This document shows, one piece after another, positions 8,628 to 17,150 of a stretch of 64,000 nt of DNA. Source of the stretch: Streptomyces diastatochromogenes (GTDB lineage: Bacteria; Actinomycetota; Actinomycetes; Streptomycetales; Streptomycetaceae). Numbering within the stretch: position 1 is the stretch's first letter; each line of letters opens with the position of its first letter. Below the pieces are notes generated by a model that worked only from the letters and a program-made list of their open reading frames with translations, had not been told where the DNA came from and did no database searches. The translations under genes were made by a program, and so were the position numbers. The DNA lies in assembly GCA_026913215.1 (NCBI GenBank), contig JAPTYK010000001.1, positions 3,224,001 to 3,288,000 of the forward strand, read 5' to 3'.

Positions 8628-9791
8628 TCAGAACCGCATCGACTGCGGCGTCTCGCGCCGGTCCGCGTCCGGGCCCGGGTACTCGCGGATGATCTCGTAC
8701 CGCGTGTTCCGCTCGACCGGACGGAAGCCCGCGTCGCGGATCAGTTCGAGCAGGTCCTCGCGGCCCAGCTTGTTCGGCGTGCCGTAGTTGTCGGCGTCGT
8801 GCGTGATCTTGTACTCGACGACCGAGCCGTCCATGTCGTCGGCACCGTGCTGGAGCGCCAGCTGCGCCGTCTGGACGCCGTGCATGACCCAGAAGACCTT
8901 GACGTGCGGCACGTTGTCGAAGAGGAGCCGGGAGACCGCGAAGGTCTTCAGGGCCTCGGCACCGGTCGCCATCGTGGTGCGCGCCTGGAGCTTGTTGCGG
9001 ATCTTGCCGTCCTGCATGTCGACGAAGTCGTGCTGGTAGCGCAGCGGGATGAAGACCTGGAAGCCGCCGGTCTCGTCCTGGAGCTCACGCAGCCGCAGCA
9101 CGTGGTCCACGCGGTGGCGCGGCTCCTCGATGTGCCCGTAGAGCATCGTGGACGGGGTCTTCAGACCCTTCTCGTGCGCGAGGCGGTGGATCCGGGACCA
9201 GTCCTCCCAGTGAGTCCTGTGGTCCACGATGTGCTGGCGGACCTCCCAGTCGAAGATCTCGGCGCCGCCGCCGGTCAGGGACTCCAGACCGGCCTCGATC
9301 AGCTCGTCGAGGATCTCGGAGGCGGAGAGCCCGGAGATCGTCTCGAAGTGGTGGATCTCGGTGGCCGTGAACGCCTTGAGAGAGACGTTCGGCAGGGCCT
9401 TCTTCAGCTCGGAGAGGGAGCGCGGGTAGTAGCGCCAGGGCAGGTTGGGGTGCAGCCCGTTGACGATGTGGAGCTCGGTGAGGTTCTCGTTCTCCATCGC
9501 CTTCGCGAGGCGCACGGCCTCCTCGATGCGCATGGTGTACGCGTCCTTCTCGCCCGGCTTGCGCTGGAAGGAGCAGTAGGCGCAGGAGGCGGTGCAGACG
9601 TTGGTCATGTTCAGATGCCGGTTGACATTGAAGTGGACCACGTCGCCGTTCTTGCGGGTCCGGACCTCGTGGGCCAGACCGCCGAGCCAGGCGAGGTCGT
9701 CGGACTCGTACAGGGCGATGCCGTCCTCGCGGCTCAGCCGCTCACCGTCCCGGACCTTCTGCTCCAGCTCCCGCTTGAGCCCAGCGTCCAT
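8628..9791 (-). CDS. mqnE: Aminofutalosine synthase MqnE
   Basis: Radical SAM enzyme that joins 3-[(1-carboxyvinyl)oxy]benzoate with SAM to make 6-amino-6-deoxyfutalosine, the second step of the futalosine route to menaquinone. 387 residues, normal for MqnE. The iron-sulfur motif is CTASCAYC (Cys 66, 70 and 73), preceded by NVNRHLNMTN. Other conserved parts are HIVNGLHPNLPW and LESLTGGGAEIFDWEVR, which separates MqnE from MqnC-like paralogues. ATG at 9791 has AGGGAGG upstream. An Lrp regulator, UbiX, MqnP and UbiD genes lie upstream on the same strand. Confidence 0.93.
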   Translation of the reverse strand: MDAGLKRELEQKVRDGERLSREDGIALYESDDLAWLGGLAHEVRTRKNGDVVHFNVNRHLNMTNVCTASCAYCSFQRKPGEKDAYTMRIEEAVRLAKAMENENLTELHIVNGLHPNLPWRYYPRSLSELKKALPNVSLKAFTATEIHHFETISGLSASEILDELIEAGLESLTGGGAEIFDWEVRQHIVDHRTHWEDWSRIHRLAHEKGLKTPSTMLYGHIEEPRHRVDHVLRLRELQDETGGFQVFIPLRYQHDFVDMQDGKIRNKLQARTTMATGAEALKTFAVSRLLFDNVPHVKVFWVMHGVQTAQLALQHGADDMDGSVVEYKITHDADNYGTPNKLGREDLLELIRDAGFRPVERNTRYEIIREYPGPDADRRETPQSMRF

Positions 9792-9843
9792 CTCCGGCCG
9801 CCTCCCTTTATCTCCGAAATATCGAGCTCGGCCCACCGTACTC

Positions 9844-10299
9844 TCAGCCCTCCTCGGGCAGCTCCCCGACCCGGTTCTCCCACTTGGTGGAGAGCACGAT
9901 CGTCGTACGGGTGCGGGAGACGCCCTTGGTGCCGGAGAGCCGGCGGATCGTCTTCTCCAGTCCGTCGACGTCGTTGGCGCGGACCTTGAGCATGAAGGAG
10001 TCGTCGCCGGCGATGAACCAGCAGTCCTCGATCTCGGCGAGGTCCTTCAGACGGCGGGCCACGTCCTCGTGGTCGGCGGCGTCGGAGAGCGAGATGCCGA
10101 TGAGGGCGGTGACGCCCAGGCCGAGCGAGGCCGCGTCGACGGTGGCGCGGTAGCCGGTGATGACCCCGGCCGCCTCCAGACGGTTGATGCGGTCGGTGAC
10201 GGAGGGGCCGGAGAGCCCGACGAGCCGGCCGAGCTCGGCGTACGAGGCGCGTCCGTTCTCACGCAGAGCCTGGATGAGCTGCCTGTCCACGGCATCCAT
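9844..10299 (-). CDS. Lrp/AsnC family transcriptional regulator
   Basis: 151-residue feast/famine regulator. The N-terminal winged helix contains LIQALRENGRASYAELGRLV and SGPSVTDRINRLEAAGVI. The C-terminal RAM domain contains VKVRAND-like sequence read as FMLKVRANDVDGLEKTIRRL. GGAAGGTG sits seven bases before the ATG. It lies between ubiX and mqnE on the menaquinone strand, 52 bases before mqnE, so it may share transcripts with or control the pathway. A small divergent gene starts at 10421, with a palindrome between. Confidence 0.88.
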   Translation of the reverse strand: MDAVDRQLIQALRENGRASYAELGRLVGLSGPSVTDRINRLEAAGVITGYRATVDAASLGLGVTALIGISLSDAADHEDVARRLKDLAEIEDCWFIAGDDSFMLKVRANDVDGLEKTIRRLSGTKGVSRTRTTIVLSTKWENRVGELPEEG

Positions 10300-10315
10300 A
10301 GGAATTCACCTTCCA

Positions 10316-10347
10316 TTGTCCAGCGGTACAGCGAGTCTAGGTATAGA
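10316..10347. promoter_or_regulatory. Divergent promoter region with small palindrome, lrp / small gene
   Basis: TTGTCC (10316-10321) followed 16 bases later by TAGGTA (10338-10343) could be a promoter for the rightward small gene. TCTA GGTA TAGA (10336-10347) is a palindrome overlapping the -10 and could be an autoregulatory Lrp site. Both readings are by eye. Confidence 0.35.
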
Positions 10348-10420
10348 ATCTAAGGCATGCAGGGGCGACACCCTGCGAATCTTTCAGCAGATCAAAGACG
10401 ATCTTTCAGGAGTGATCACC

Positions 10421-10546
10421 GTGTACACGATCGAGATGGCCTACGCCCGCATGCGCGAGCTGCAGGAGATGGCCAACCGCTCGCGTGCCCACCAGACGTC
10501 CGCCGCCTCCAAGCGCGCCGAGAAGAAGCGCGCCAAGAAGCGCTAA
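10421..10546 (+). CDS. Small basic conserved protein
   Basis: 41-residue ORF from GTG 10421 with CAGGAG eight to nine bases upstream. It reads VYTIEMAYARMRELQEMANR, then a very basic tail KRAEKKRAKKR. The amphipathic helix plus Lys/Arg tail suggests nucleic acid or ribosome contact, but no function is known. It is divergent from lrp. Its TAA overlaps the ubiX stop by four bases tail to tail. Confidence 0.6.
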   Translation: MYTIEMAYARMRELQEMANRSRAHQTSAASKRAEKKRAKKR

Positions 10547-11213
10547 TCAGACGAGAGGGCTCCACCGAGCTCTCCCCTCCACCGGCGGTACAGCTGGTGC
10601 GGCACCCCCGCCGCGTCCAGCACCCGCCCGGCGACGAAGTCCACCAGATCCTGGATGTGCGTCGCCCCCGCGTAGAACGCCGGAGAGGCGGGCAGCACCA
10701 CGGCGCCCGCCTCGTCCAGCGCCACCATGTGCTTGAGCGTCTGTCCGTTCAGCGGGGTCTCCCGCACGCAGACCACCAGCGGACGCCGCTCCTTCAGCGT
10801 CACGCTCGCGACCCGCTGCAGCAGGTCCTTCGAGAGCCCCAGTGCCACTCCCGCCACCGCCGCGGTCGAGGCCGGCACCACCAGCATCCCCTTCGCCGGG
10901 TACGAACCGGAGGACGGCCCGCGGCCAGGTCCCCGGCCGCCCAGTACCGCACGTCACCGAGCCGGTCCGCCACGTCGAACGCGTCCGGCTTCCCGTCCGC
11001 GCCCCGCGCCAGCCAGGCCGCCAGGTCCTCGCGCCAGCGCGCGTCCCGGAACGAGATCCCCGTCTCGTCGAGCAGCGTCAGCCGCGAGGCCCGCGACACG
11101 ACGAGGTCGACGCTCTCCCCGCGGCGAGCAGCCCCTCAGCACGGCGGCGGCGTACGGCGTACCCGACGCACCGGAAACCCCACGATCCAGGGGGTGCGCT
11201 TGCCGTCGTTCAT
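10543..11213 (-). CDS. ubiX: Flavin prenyltransferase UbiX-like, frameshifted
   Basis: Expected role: prenylates FMN with dimethylallyl phosphate to make prFMN, the cofactor of the neighbouring UbiD decarboxylase. Three frames together give about 223 residues: N-terminal TPWIVG then SGASGTPYAAAVLR; middle SRASRLTLLDETGISFRDARW; and C-terminal SKDLLQRVASVTLKERRPLV, ETPLNGQTLKHMVAL and PAFYAGATHIQDLVDF. Shifts lie near 11186 (GGGG run after the ATG segment), near 11120 and near 10925, each fitting one lost base. The gene belongs to a conserved Streptomyces menaquinone order (ubiD-mqnP-ubiX), so it is very likely functional in the organism. Confidence 0.85.
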
Positions 11214-11244
11214 GCCGCCGAGCCTATCCGTCATCGCGCCGGGG

Positions 11245-12147
11245 CTACGGGGTGAGCCCGCGGACCAGCAGGTCGAGCAGCGCGCACACGAACAGGCTGA
11301 TCCCGATGAAGCCGTTCGTGGTGAAGAACGCCCTGTTCAGCCGGGACAGGTCGTTCGGCTTCACGATCGTGTGCTCGTAGCAGAAGGCGGCGACCACGAT
11401 CACCAGGCCGACCCAGAAGAAGAGGCCCGCGTCCGTCGCCAGGGCGTACCAGACGAGGAGGCCCGTGGTCACGACCGCCGAGACGCGGGCGCCCCACAGC
11501 GCGGCCGGGACGCCGAAGCGGGCGGGGACGGACATGACGCCGTGCGCCCGGTCCGCCTGCACGTCCTGGCACGCGAAGATCAGGTCGAAGCCGCCGATCC
11601 AGATGCCGACCGCGAGGCCCAGGATGACGGCGTCCCAGGACCACTCCCCGCTCACCGCCAGCCAGGCGCCGATCGGGCCGATCGACTGGGCCAGGCCCAG
11701 GATCGCGTGCGGGAAGTTCGTGAACCGCTTCCCGTACGGATAGACGACCATCGGGATCACGGCGAGCGGCGCGAGCGCCAGGCAGAGCGGGTTGAGCAGC
11801 GCCGCCGCCCCCAGGAACACGACGACGGCGATCCCCGCCCCGGTCCACGCCGACCGCACGGACACCGCGCCGGTCACCAGCTCGCGGTTCGCGGTGCGCG
11901 GATTGCGCGCGTCGATCTCGCGGTCGATGATCCGGTTGCAGGCCATGGCGAAGGTCCGCAGGCCCACCATGCAGACGGTGACGAGGAAGAGCGTCCACCA
12001 GTGGATGTTCCGGTCGAGCTGGTACATCGCCGTGAGGGAGGCGATGTACGCGAAGGGCAGCGCGAAGACCGAGTGCTCGATCATCACGAGGCGCAGGAAC
12101 GCCTTCGCGCGCCCCGGCTGGGCGCCCGGTACGGCGGCCGTGGTCAC
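11245..12147 (-). CDS. mqnP: Menaquinone prenyltransferase MqnP (UbiA family)
   Basis: Membrane aromatic prenyltransferase of the futalosine menaquinone route, adding the polyprenyl chain to the naphthoquinone precursor. 300 residues, eight or nine hydrophobic helices. The first Asp-rich motif is NRIIDREID (71-79) and the second is DVQADRAHG, both used for Mg-prenyl diphosphate binding. GTG at 12147 overlaps the ubiD stop as GTGA, so translation is coupled to ubiD. Intact, unlike both neighbours. Confidence 0.9.
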   Translation of the reverse strand: MTTAAVPGAQPGRAKAFLRLVMIEHSVFALPFAYIASLTAMYQLDRNIHWWTLFLVTVCMVGLRTFAMACNRIIDREIDARNPRTANRELVTGAVSVRSAWTGAGIAVVVFLGAAALLNPLCLALAPLAVIPMVVYPYGKRFTNFPHAILGLAQSIGPIGAWLAVSGEWSWDAVILGLAVGIWIGGFDLIFACQDVQADRAHGVMSVPARFGVPAALWGARVSAVVTTGLLVWYALATDAGLFFWVGLVIVVAAFCYEHTIVKPNDLSRLNRAFFTTNGFIGISLFVCALLDLLVRGLTP

Positions 12148-13600
12148 AGCCCGTACTCCTTCCAGCGGCGGTCCACCAGGGCCGCCGTCGCCGGATCCGA
12201 CTCCACCATGTCCGGCCAGCCGCCGTCCGGGTGTAGCCCTCCTCGGGCAGCTTCTTCGTCGCGTCGATGCCGGCCTTGCCGCCCCAGAACTGCTGGTAGG
12301 AGGCGTGGTCGAGATGATCGACCGGCCCCTCGACGACGGTGAGGTCGCGGGAGTAGTCCGTGTTCCCCAGCGCCCTCCACGAGACCTCGTGGAGATCGTG
12401 CACGTCACAGTCCTTGTCGACCACGATGATCAGCTTGGTCAGCGACATCATGTGCGCGCCCCAGATGGCGTGCATGACCTTCTGCGCGTGCTTCGGGTAC
12501 TTCTTGTCGATCGAGACGATCGCGCAGTTGTGGAAGCCGCCCGACTCCGGCAGGTGGTAGTCGACGATGTCCGGCACGATGATCTTGAGGAGCGGCAGGA
12601 AGAAGCGCTCCGTCGCCCGCCCGAGCGGCCCGTCCTCGGTCGGCGGCCGGCCGACGACGATCGACTGGAGCAGCGGACGCTTCCGCATCGTGATGCAGTC
12701 GATCTTCAGGGCGGGGAAGGGCTCCTGCGGGGTGTAGAAGCCGGTGTGGTCGCCGAAGGGACCCTCCGGCAGCATCTCGCCGGGCTCCAGCCAGCCCTCG
12801 ACGACGACCTCGGCGTGGGCCGGGACCTGGAGCGGGACCGTCTTGCAGTCCACCATCTCGATCCGCTTGCCCTGCACGAAGCCGGCGAAGAGGTACTCGT
12901 CGATGTCGCCGGGCAGCGGCGCCGTCGAGGCGTACGTGACGGCCGGCGGGCAGCCGAAGGCGATCGCGACCGGCAGCCGCTCGCCCTTCGCCGCCGCGAC
13001 CGCGTAGTGGTTGCGGCTGTCCTTGTGGATCTGCCAGTGCATGCCGATGGTGCGCTTGTCGTGCCGCTGGAGCCGGTAGAGCCCCAGGTTCCGCACGCCG
13101 GTCTCGGGGTGCTTGGTGTGGGTCAGCCCCAGGTTGAAGAACGAGCCGCCGTCCTTCGGCCAGGTGAACAGCGCCGGAAGGAGGTCGAGGTCGACGTCGT
13201 CCCCGGTGAGCACGACCTCCTGCACGGGAGCCGCCTCCGACTTCACCTTCTTCGGCGGCACGTGGACCATCGAGCCCAGCTTCCCGAAGGCCTCCCGGAC
13301 CCCGACGAAACCGTGCGGCAGCTCCGGCTTCAGGAGCCCGCCGATCTTCTCGCTGATCTCCCCGTACGACTTCAGCCCCAGGGCCTTGAGCAGCCGCCGG
13401 TCGGTCCCGAAGACGTTCATGGCGAGCGGCATCGCCGCCCCCTTCACGTTCTCGAAGAGAAGCGCCGGCCCTCCCGCCTTGTTCACCCGGTCGACGATCT
13501 CCCCGACCTCCAGGTACGGGTCGACTTCGGCCTTGATGCGCTTGAGGTCGCCTTCACGCTCCAGGGCCCTGAGCAGCGAGCGGAGATCGTCGTAAGCCAT
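12144..13600 (-). CDS. UbiD family decarboxylase, menaquinone pathway, one frameshift
   Basis: prFMN-dependent decarboxylase of about 485 residues, thought to remove the carboxylate of the (prenylated) 1,4-dihydroxy-6-naphthoate. Conserved parts include NLGLYRLQRHDKRTIGMHWQ, EGPFGDHTGFYTPQEPFP and PGDIDEYLFAGFVQGK. The frame is intact for about 455 residues, then shifts near 12232 where ACC-CGG should read ACC-CCG, a one-base loss. The tail DGGWPDMVESDPATAALVDR ends at the stop that overlaps mqnP. The ATG is at 13600. It heads the ubiD-mqnP-ubiX run. Confidence 0.88.
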
Positions 13601-13811
13601 GGCGCCAAGTATCCCCGAGCACCGCCCGCACTCCCGCCCCGGGGCCGGGCGGGTCTCGCCGGGGCCCGGGGGGTCGCCCTCCTGGCCGGCCCAGCCGCCA
13701 CGCAACCGCCTGATGCGCATCCTCGAAGCCGGGAATCTCCATCCCCCTGTCAGAACCGGACTTCTCACATACCGTGTCACATGCCAGCCGATTCAGTGAC
13801 GGGGGTGATGA

Positions 13812-15797
13812 ATGGTGCGGGCTGCCCATACACGGAAGTTCCGGGGCAGGAACAAGGCCCCGAGGTGGAAGAAGCCCGACGACGGGCAGGTGTCCGTGAT
13901 GGTGCTGCCGCTCGCCGTCACCGACCCCGGTGACCTTCACCGGCTCGACGGCCTGTTCGGGGCGATGTGGTCGCTCAAGCGGGCCGTCCAGCGCGACGCC
14001 CGCGCCAGGGTCGACGCGTACTGGGCCGCCTTCCACGAGCGCGACGAGCACGGGGCGAAGACCGTACGCCGGCGCCTCGGCCTCTCCCGTGAGGCCCTGG
14101 AGCGCAGCGCCTACAAGCACCTCGAAGACTCCGGACACCTGAAGCACCACGCCTCCAAGGCCCTGGCCATGCACATGGCCGACGAGGTGTGGAACGGCGT
14201 CTCCCGGCATCTGTTCCCCGACGCCACCGGCCACCGCTTCGGACGGCCGAAGCCCGGACGCCGGCACGACTTCACCCGGATTCCGGGCCGCGCCCGCTCC
14301 CACACGACCGAGAACAAGTGGGAGACCTTCCGCCTCGTCGGCACCCTCCACGGCCACGTCATGGCCTACACCGGCGGTGGCCGACACGAGCTGACGCAGC
14401 CGCACCGGATGCCGACACCGGCCAAGCCGGACGGCAAGGTGCCCACCGACAAGGGCATGCGCCGTGCGACCTGGTGGGACCACACCGGCCCGCTCGCCGT
14501 GGTGTTCTCCGGAGGACCCGACAGCAAGCGCGGTGACCTCGTTCTCCCCGTCCGCATCCCCCAGGGCCCCGGGCAGTGGAAGCGGGTGCGGCACTTCCTC
14601 GACAACCCCGGCCGCCGGCACAAGGTCGACCTCGTGCGCCGCCGCAAGGCGTCCGCGCCGGGCGGCTGGGTGTACGAGGCGCATCTGATGGTCCTCGGCC
14701 CCGGATACTCCTCCCCGGCCGTACGGGACATGCGCAACCGAGCAGCCGCCCTGGACCGCATCGGTGGCGTGGACGGCAACGTCTCCAACCTGTCGGTCGT
14801 CTCCTTCCCCGCCCGGCTCGACGGCGGCACGCCGGTCTCCACCGAGATCACGCTCACCGATGCCGAGCGCACCCGGCTGGAGAAGGAAGCGAAGAAGCAG
14901 CGCGGCCGGGCCAGAGCGCTGGAACGCTCACGCCGGGCCACGAACACCGGGCAGTACGAACTGTCGAGGAAGCAGGCCGCCCGCGCCGCACGGCGTGCCG
15001 CCAAGGGCCTGGAACCCAGGACCGTCACGGTGCCGGGCGGTGCCCGTGTCACCCGGTCGGACGGAGCACCGAAGCAGGCGTTCCGGCGTGACCGGCTCTC
15101 CGTCGGCTACCGGACCCAGCGCGCCCGGCAGGCCGAAGCCGCCACGTCGGCCGCCGAGCACCGACGGCACCGCGCCCGCCAGGTGGCCCGCGAGATCGTC
15201 GCCGCCCACGGCCCCGTGCTCGTGATCGAGGACTGTGACATCCGCGCCTGGTACCGGCTGTGGGGCAAGCGCCTGTCCCGGACCACACCGGGCATGCTGA
15301 TCTCCGCACTCAAAGTGGAGTGCGAAGCCACCGGTGGCCGACTCGTGCGGGCCTCCACCTGGTCCACGGCCCTGTCACAGCACTGCCTGTGCGGCGAGCG
15401 CGTACGCAAGTCCCTGCGGGACCGTGAGCACAGGTGCCCCGCGTGCGGCCTGGTCGGCAAGCGCGACCTCGTGTCCGCCGCCCTCGCCGCGTTCGTCCGC
15501 TTCACCGACGTGGACGACCCGAAAACCGCGTACCTGGACATCACCACATCCGGAAACGCCCGGATCACATACGCAGAAGCGCTGGAAGAAGCGCTGCGGG
15601 AGTCAACCGCACCGAGCCCGAACACCCCTCGGGGTGCGGGACGCGCGGCAGTCCCACGGCAACGCCGCGAGACCCCTGCTCCCCGAACCGCCGGACAGCG
15701 GCACCGAGCAACCCCGGATGAGACACGCCCCGTGCGTGACCACGCCGGAAAGCCCGGTCCCCGCACCGCGTGCAGTCCACGGCTCACCCTTTGGTGA
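13812..15797 (+). CDS. TnpB-like RuvC/zinc-ribbon nuclease, unusually long
   Basis: 661-residue protein with the TnpB/Cas12-type RuvC plan. RuvC-I is RIGGVDGNVSNLSVV (Asp321), RuvC-II is GPVLVIEDCDIRAW (Glu473), and RuvC-III is KRDLVSAALAAF (Asp552). Between II and III is a zinc finger with Cys525 and Cys527 (CLC) then Cys542 and Cys545 (CPAC). The catalytic triad is thus complete. The N-terminal 310 residues (GRARSHTTENKWETFRLVG and GRPKPGRR among them) form a large recognition half, longer than the roughly 400-residue total of common TnpB. Residues after 575 are Arg/Pro-rich and look non-globular. No tnpA or CRISPR array is near. It lies alone between ubiD and a host gene, with the stop codon inside a hairpin. 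An RNA-guided nuclease role is inferred from family. Confidence 0.8.
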   Translation: MVRAAHTRKFRGRNKAPRWKKPDDGQVSVMVLPLAVTDPGDLHRLDGLFGAMWSLKRAVQRDARARVDAYWAAFHERDEHGAKTVRRRLGLSREALERSAYKHLEDSGHLKHHASKALAMHMADEVWNGVSRHLFPDATGHRFGRPKPGRRHDFTRIPGRARSHTTENKWETFRLVGTLHGHVMAYTGGGRHELTQPHRMPTPAKPDGKVPTDKGMRRATWWDHTGPLAVVFSGGPDSKRGDLVLPVRIPQGPGQWKRVRHFLDNPGRRHKVDLVRRRKASAPGGWVYEAHLMVLGPGYSSPAVRDMRNRAAALDRIGGVDGNVSNLSVVSFPARLDGGTPVSTEITLTDAERTRLEKEAKKQRGRARALERSRRATNTGQYELSRKQAARAARRAAKGLEPRTVTVPGGARVTRSDGAPKQAFRRDRLSVGYRTQRARQAEAATSAAEHRRHRARQVAREIVAAHGPVLVIEDCDIRAWYRLWGKRLSRTTPGMLISALKVECEATGGRLVRASTWSTALSQHCLCGERVRKSLRDREHRCPACGLVGKRDLVSAALAAFVRFTDVDDPKTAYLDITTSGNARITYAEALEEALRESTAPSPNTPRGAGRAAVPRQRRETPAPRTAGQRHRATPDETRPVRDHAGKPGPRTACSPRLTLW

Positions 15798-15800
15798 GTT
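15600..15800 (+). ncRNA. Candidate omega-RNA / right-end region of the TnpB-like element
   Basis: In known TnpB elements the guide RNA overlaps the 3' end of tnpB and runs into the flank. Here the last part of the ORF codes a low-complexity tail and is rich in hairpins: CACCCC-TC-GGGGTG at about 15625-15638, CGCGGC/GCCGCG at about 15650-15670, and CTCACC (15783-15788) with GGTGAG (15793-15798) around the stop codon. The boundary and any guide are not proven. Confidence 0.25.
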
Positions 15801-15819
15801 TCGGATCAAGTCTTAGGCT
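15791..15819 (+). promoter_or_regulatory. Candidate promoter of the PLDc_N gene
   Basis: TTGGTG (15791-15796), 17 bases, TAGGCT (15814-15819), 60 bases before the gene at 15879. The -35 falls in the hairpin that ends the tnpB-like ORF, so if that hairpin is a mobile-element end the insertion supplied the -35. Confidence 0.4.
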
Positions 15820-15878
15820 GGGCTCGTCACCGGGGCCGCCGCGACGGCCACCGCCACTGCTTCCAGGGGCTGTCCCAC

Positions 15879-16268
15879 ATGCTCAGGGCACTGATGTACA
15901 TCCTGCCGCTGGCCCTGACCATCTACGCCTTCATCGACTGCCTGAACACCCCCGAGGACGAGGCCAAGCACCTGCCGAAGGTCGTCTGGGTCATCATCAT
16001 CCTGCTGTTCTGGATCGTGGGCCCGATCGTCTGGTTCGCCGCCGGGAAGGTGCGCCGGGCGCCCGCCGGGGGGCGTACGCCCTCCGAGTGGCACCGCAAC
16101 CACCGCTCGACGTGGGTCGCGCCGGACGACAACCCCGAGTTCCTCAGGTCGCTCCGCGAGGAGAACCACAAGGACGAGAACCTCCTGAAGGACTGGGAGG
16201 CGGACCTGCGCCGCCGCGAGGAGGAGCTGAAGCGGCGCGAGCAGGGCGAGGACAAGGGCGAGCACTGA
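15879..16268 (+). CDS. PLDc_N-type small membrane protein
   Basis: 129 residues. The N-terminal half matches the phospholipase D nuclease N-terminal membrane domain: helix LMYILPLALTIYAFIDCL, then VVWVIIILLFWIVGPIVWFA. The C-terminal half is charged and helical (DWEADLRRREEELKRREQ) and likely coiled and cytosolic. No catalytic domain is present, so the function is unknown. It overlaps the LysR gene by one base (TGATG), so they are probably one transcript. Confidence 0.8.
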   Translation: MLRALMYILPLALTIYAFIDCLNTPEDEAKHLPKVVWVIIILLFWIVGPIVWFAAGKVRRAPAGGRTPSEWHRNHRSTWVAPDDNPEFLRSLREENHKDENLLKDWEADLRRREEELKRREQGEDKGEH

Positions 16269-17150
16269 TGGAGCTGCGGCTCCTGGCCACCTTCGAGAAG
16301 GTGGCCGACGTCCTGTCCTTCACCCGGGCCGCCGCCGAGCTCGGCTACGCCCAGTCGAGCGTCACGAGCCAGGTCCGGGCCCTGGAGTCCTCGCTCGGGG
16401 TGGACCTCTTCGAGCGGCTCGGCTCCCGGATCCGTCTGACCGAGGCCGGTGAGCGGCTGCTGCCGTACGCCCGCCGGATGGCGGAGCTGGCCGAGGAGGC
16501 GAGGACGGCCGTCGCGGCCACGGCGGAACCCTCGGGCCCGATCGCGATCGGCACCATGGAGTCCCTCACCTCCTACCGGCTGCCGCCGCTCCTGGAGTAC
16601 TTCCACCACCGCTACCCGAAGGTCCGCCCGACCCTCCGGCCCACCCTCGGCGACGAGACCCGCCAGGCCCTGCGCCAGGGCACGTACGACCTCGGTTTCC
16701 TGATGGAGGCGGAGACGGAGCACGAGGGCCTGGAGTCGGAGGTCCTGGCCGTCGAGCCGCTGGTCCTGGTCGCCGCCCCGGACCACCCCTCGCGGACCGT
16801 ACGGAGCTGGGCACGGCCGATCTGGCGGGCACCCCGCTGGTGGGCACCGAACCGGGCTGCGCCTACCGCGACCTGTTCGAGGCGGAGCTGCGGGAGTGGG
16901 CGCCGCCGTTCCTGGAGTTCGGCACGATCGAGGCGAGCAAGCGGGCGGTGGCCTCCGGGCTCGGGATCGCGCTGCTCCCCCGCGTCACCGTCACGGAGGA
17001 GCTGGCGGGCGGAACGCTGGTCCCGCTCGCCTGGGAGGCCCCTTCACCCTCTTCACCCAGCTCGCGTGGCGGCGGGGGAAGCGGCTTCCGGCGCACGTGC
17101 GGCTGTTCGTGGAGCAGGCCCGGCGGCTGGTGTCCGAGCAGCGAGGGTGA
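16268..17150 (+). CDS. LysR family transcriptional regulator, frameshifted
   Basis: About 294 residues when joined. The winged helix is intact: FTRAAAELGYAQSSVTSQVR and LESSLGVDLFERLGSRIRLT. The substrate-binding domain runs until about 16800, where the frame drops back by one; it resumes as GTPLVGTEPGCAYRDLFEAE and ASGLGIALLPRVTV, then shifts again near 17041 to end with RLPAHVRLFVEQARRLV. Both shifts have the direction of one-base losses. The 3' end overlaps the 3' end of the convergent EamA gene by about 98 bases. Confidence 0.85.

Noticed and set aside
11231..13780. An 849-codon leftward open frame
   Set aside because: It joins the ubiD reading frame to an out-of-frame reading of mqnP after the frameshift near 12232.
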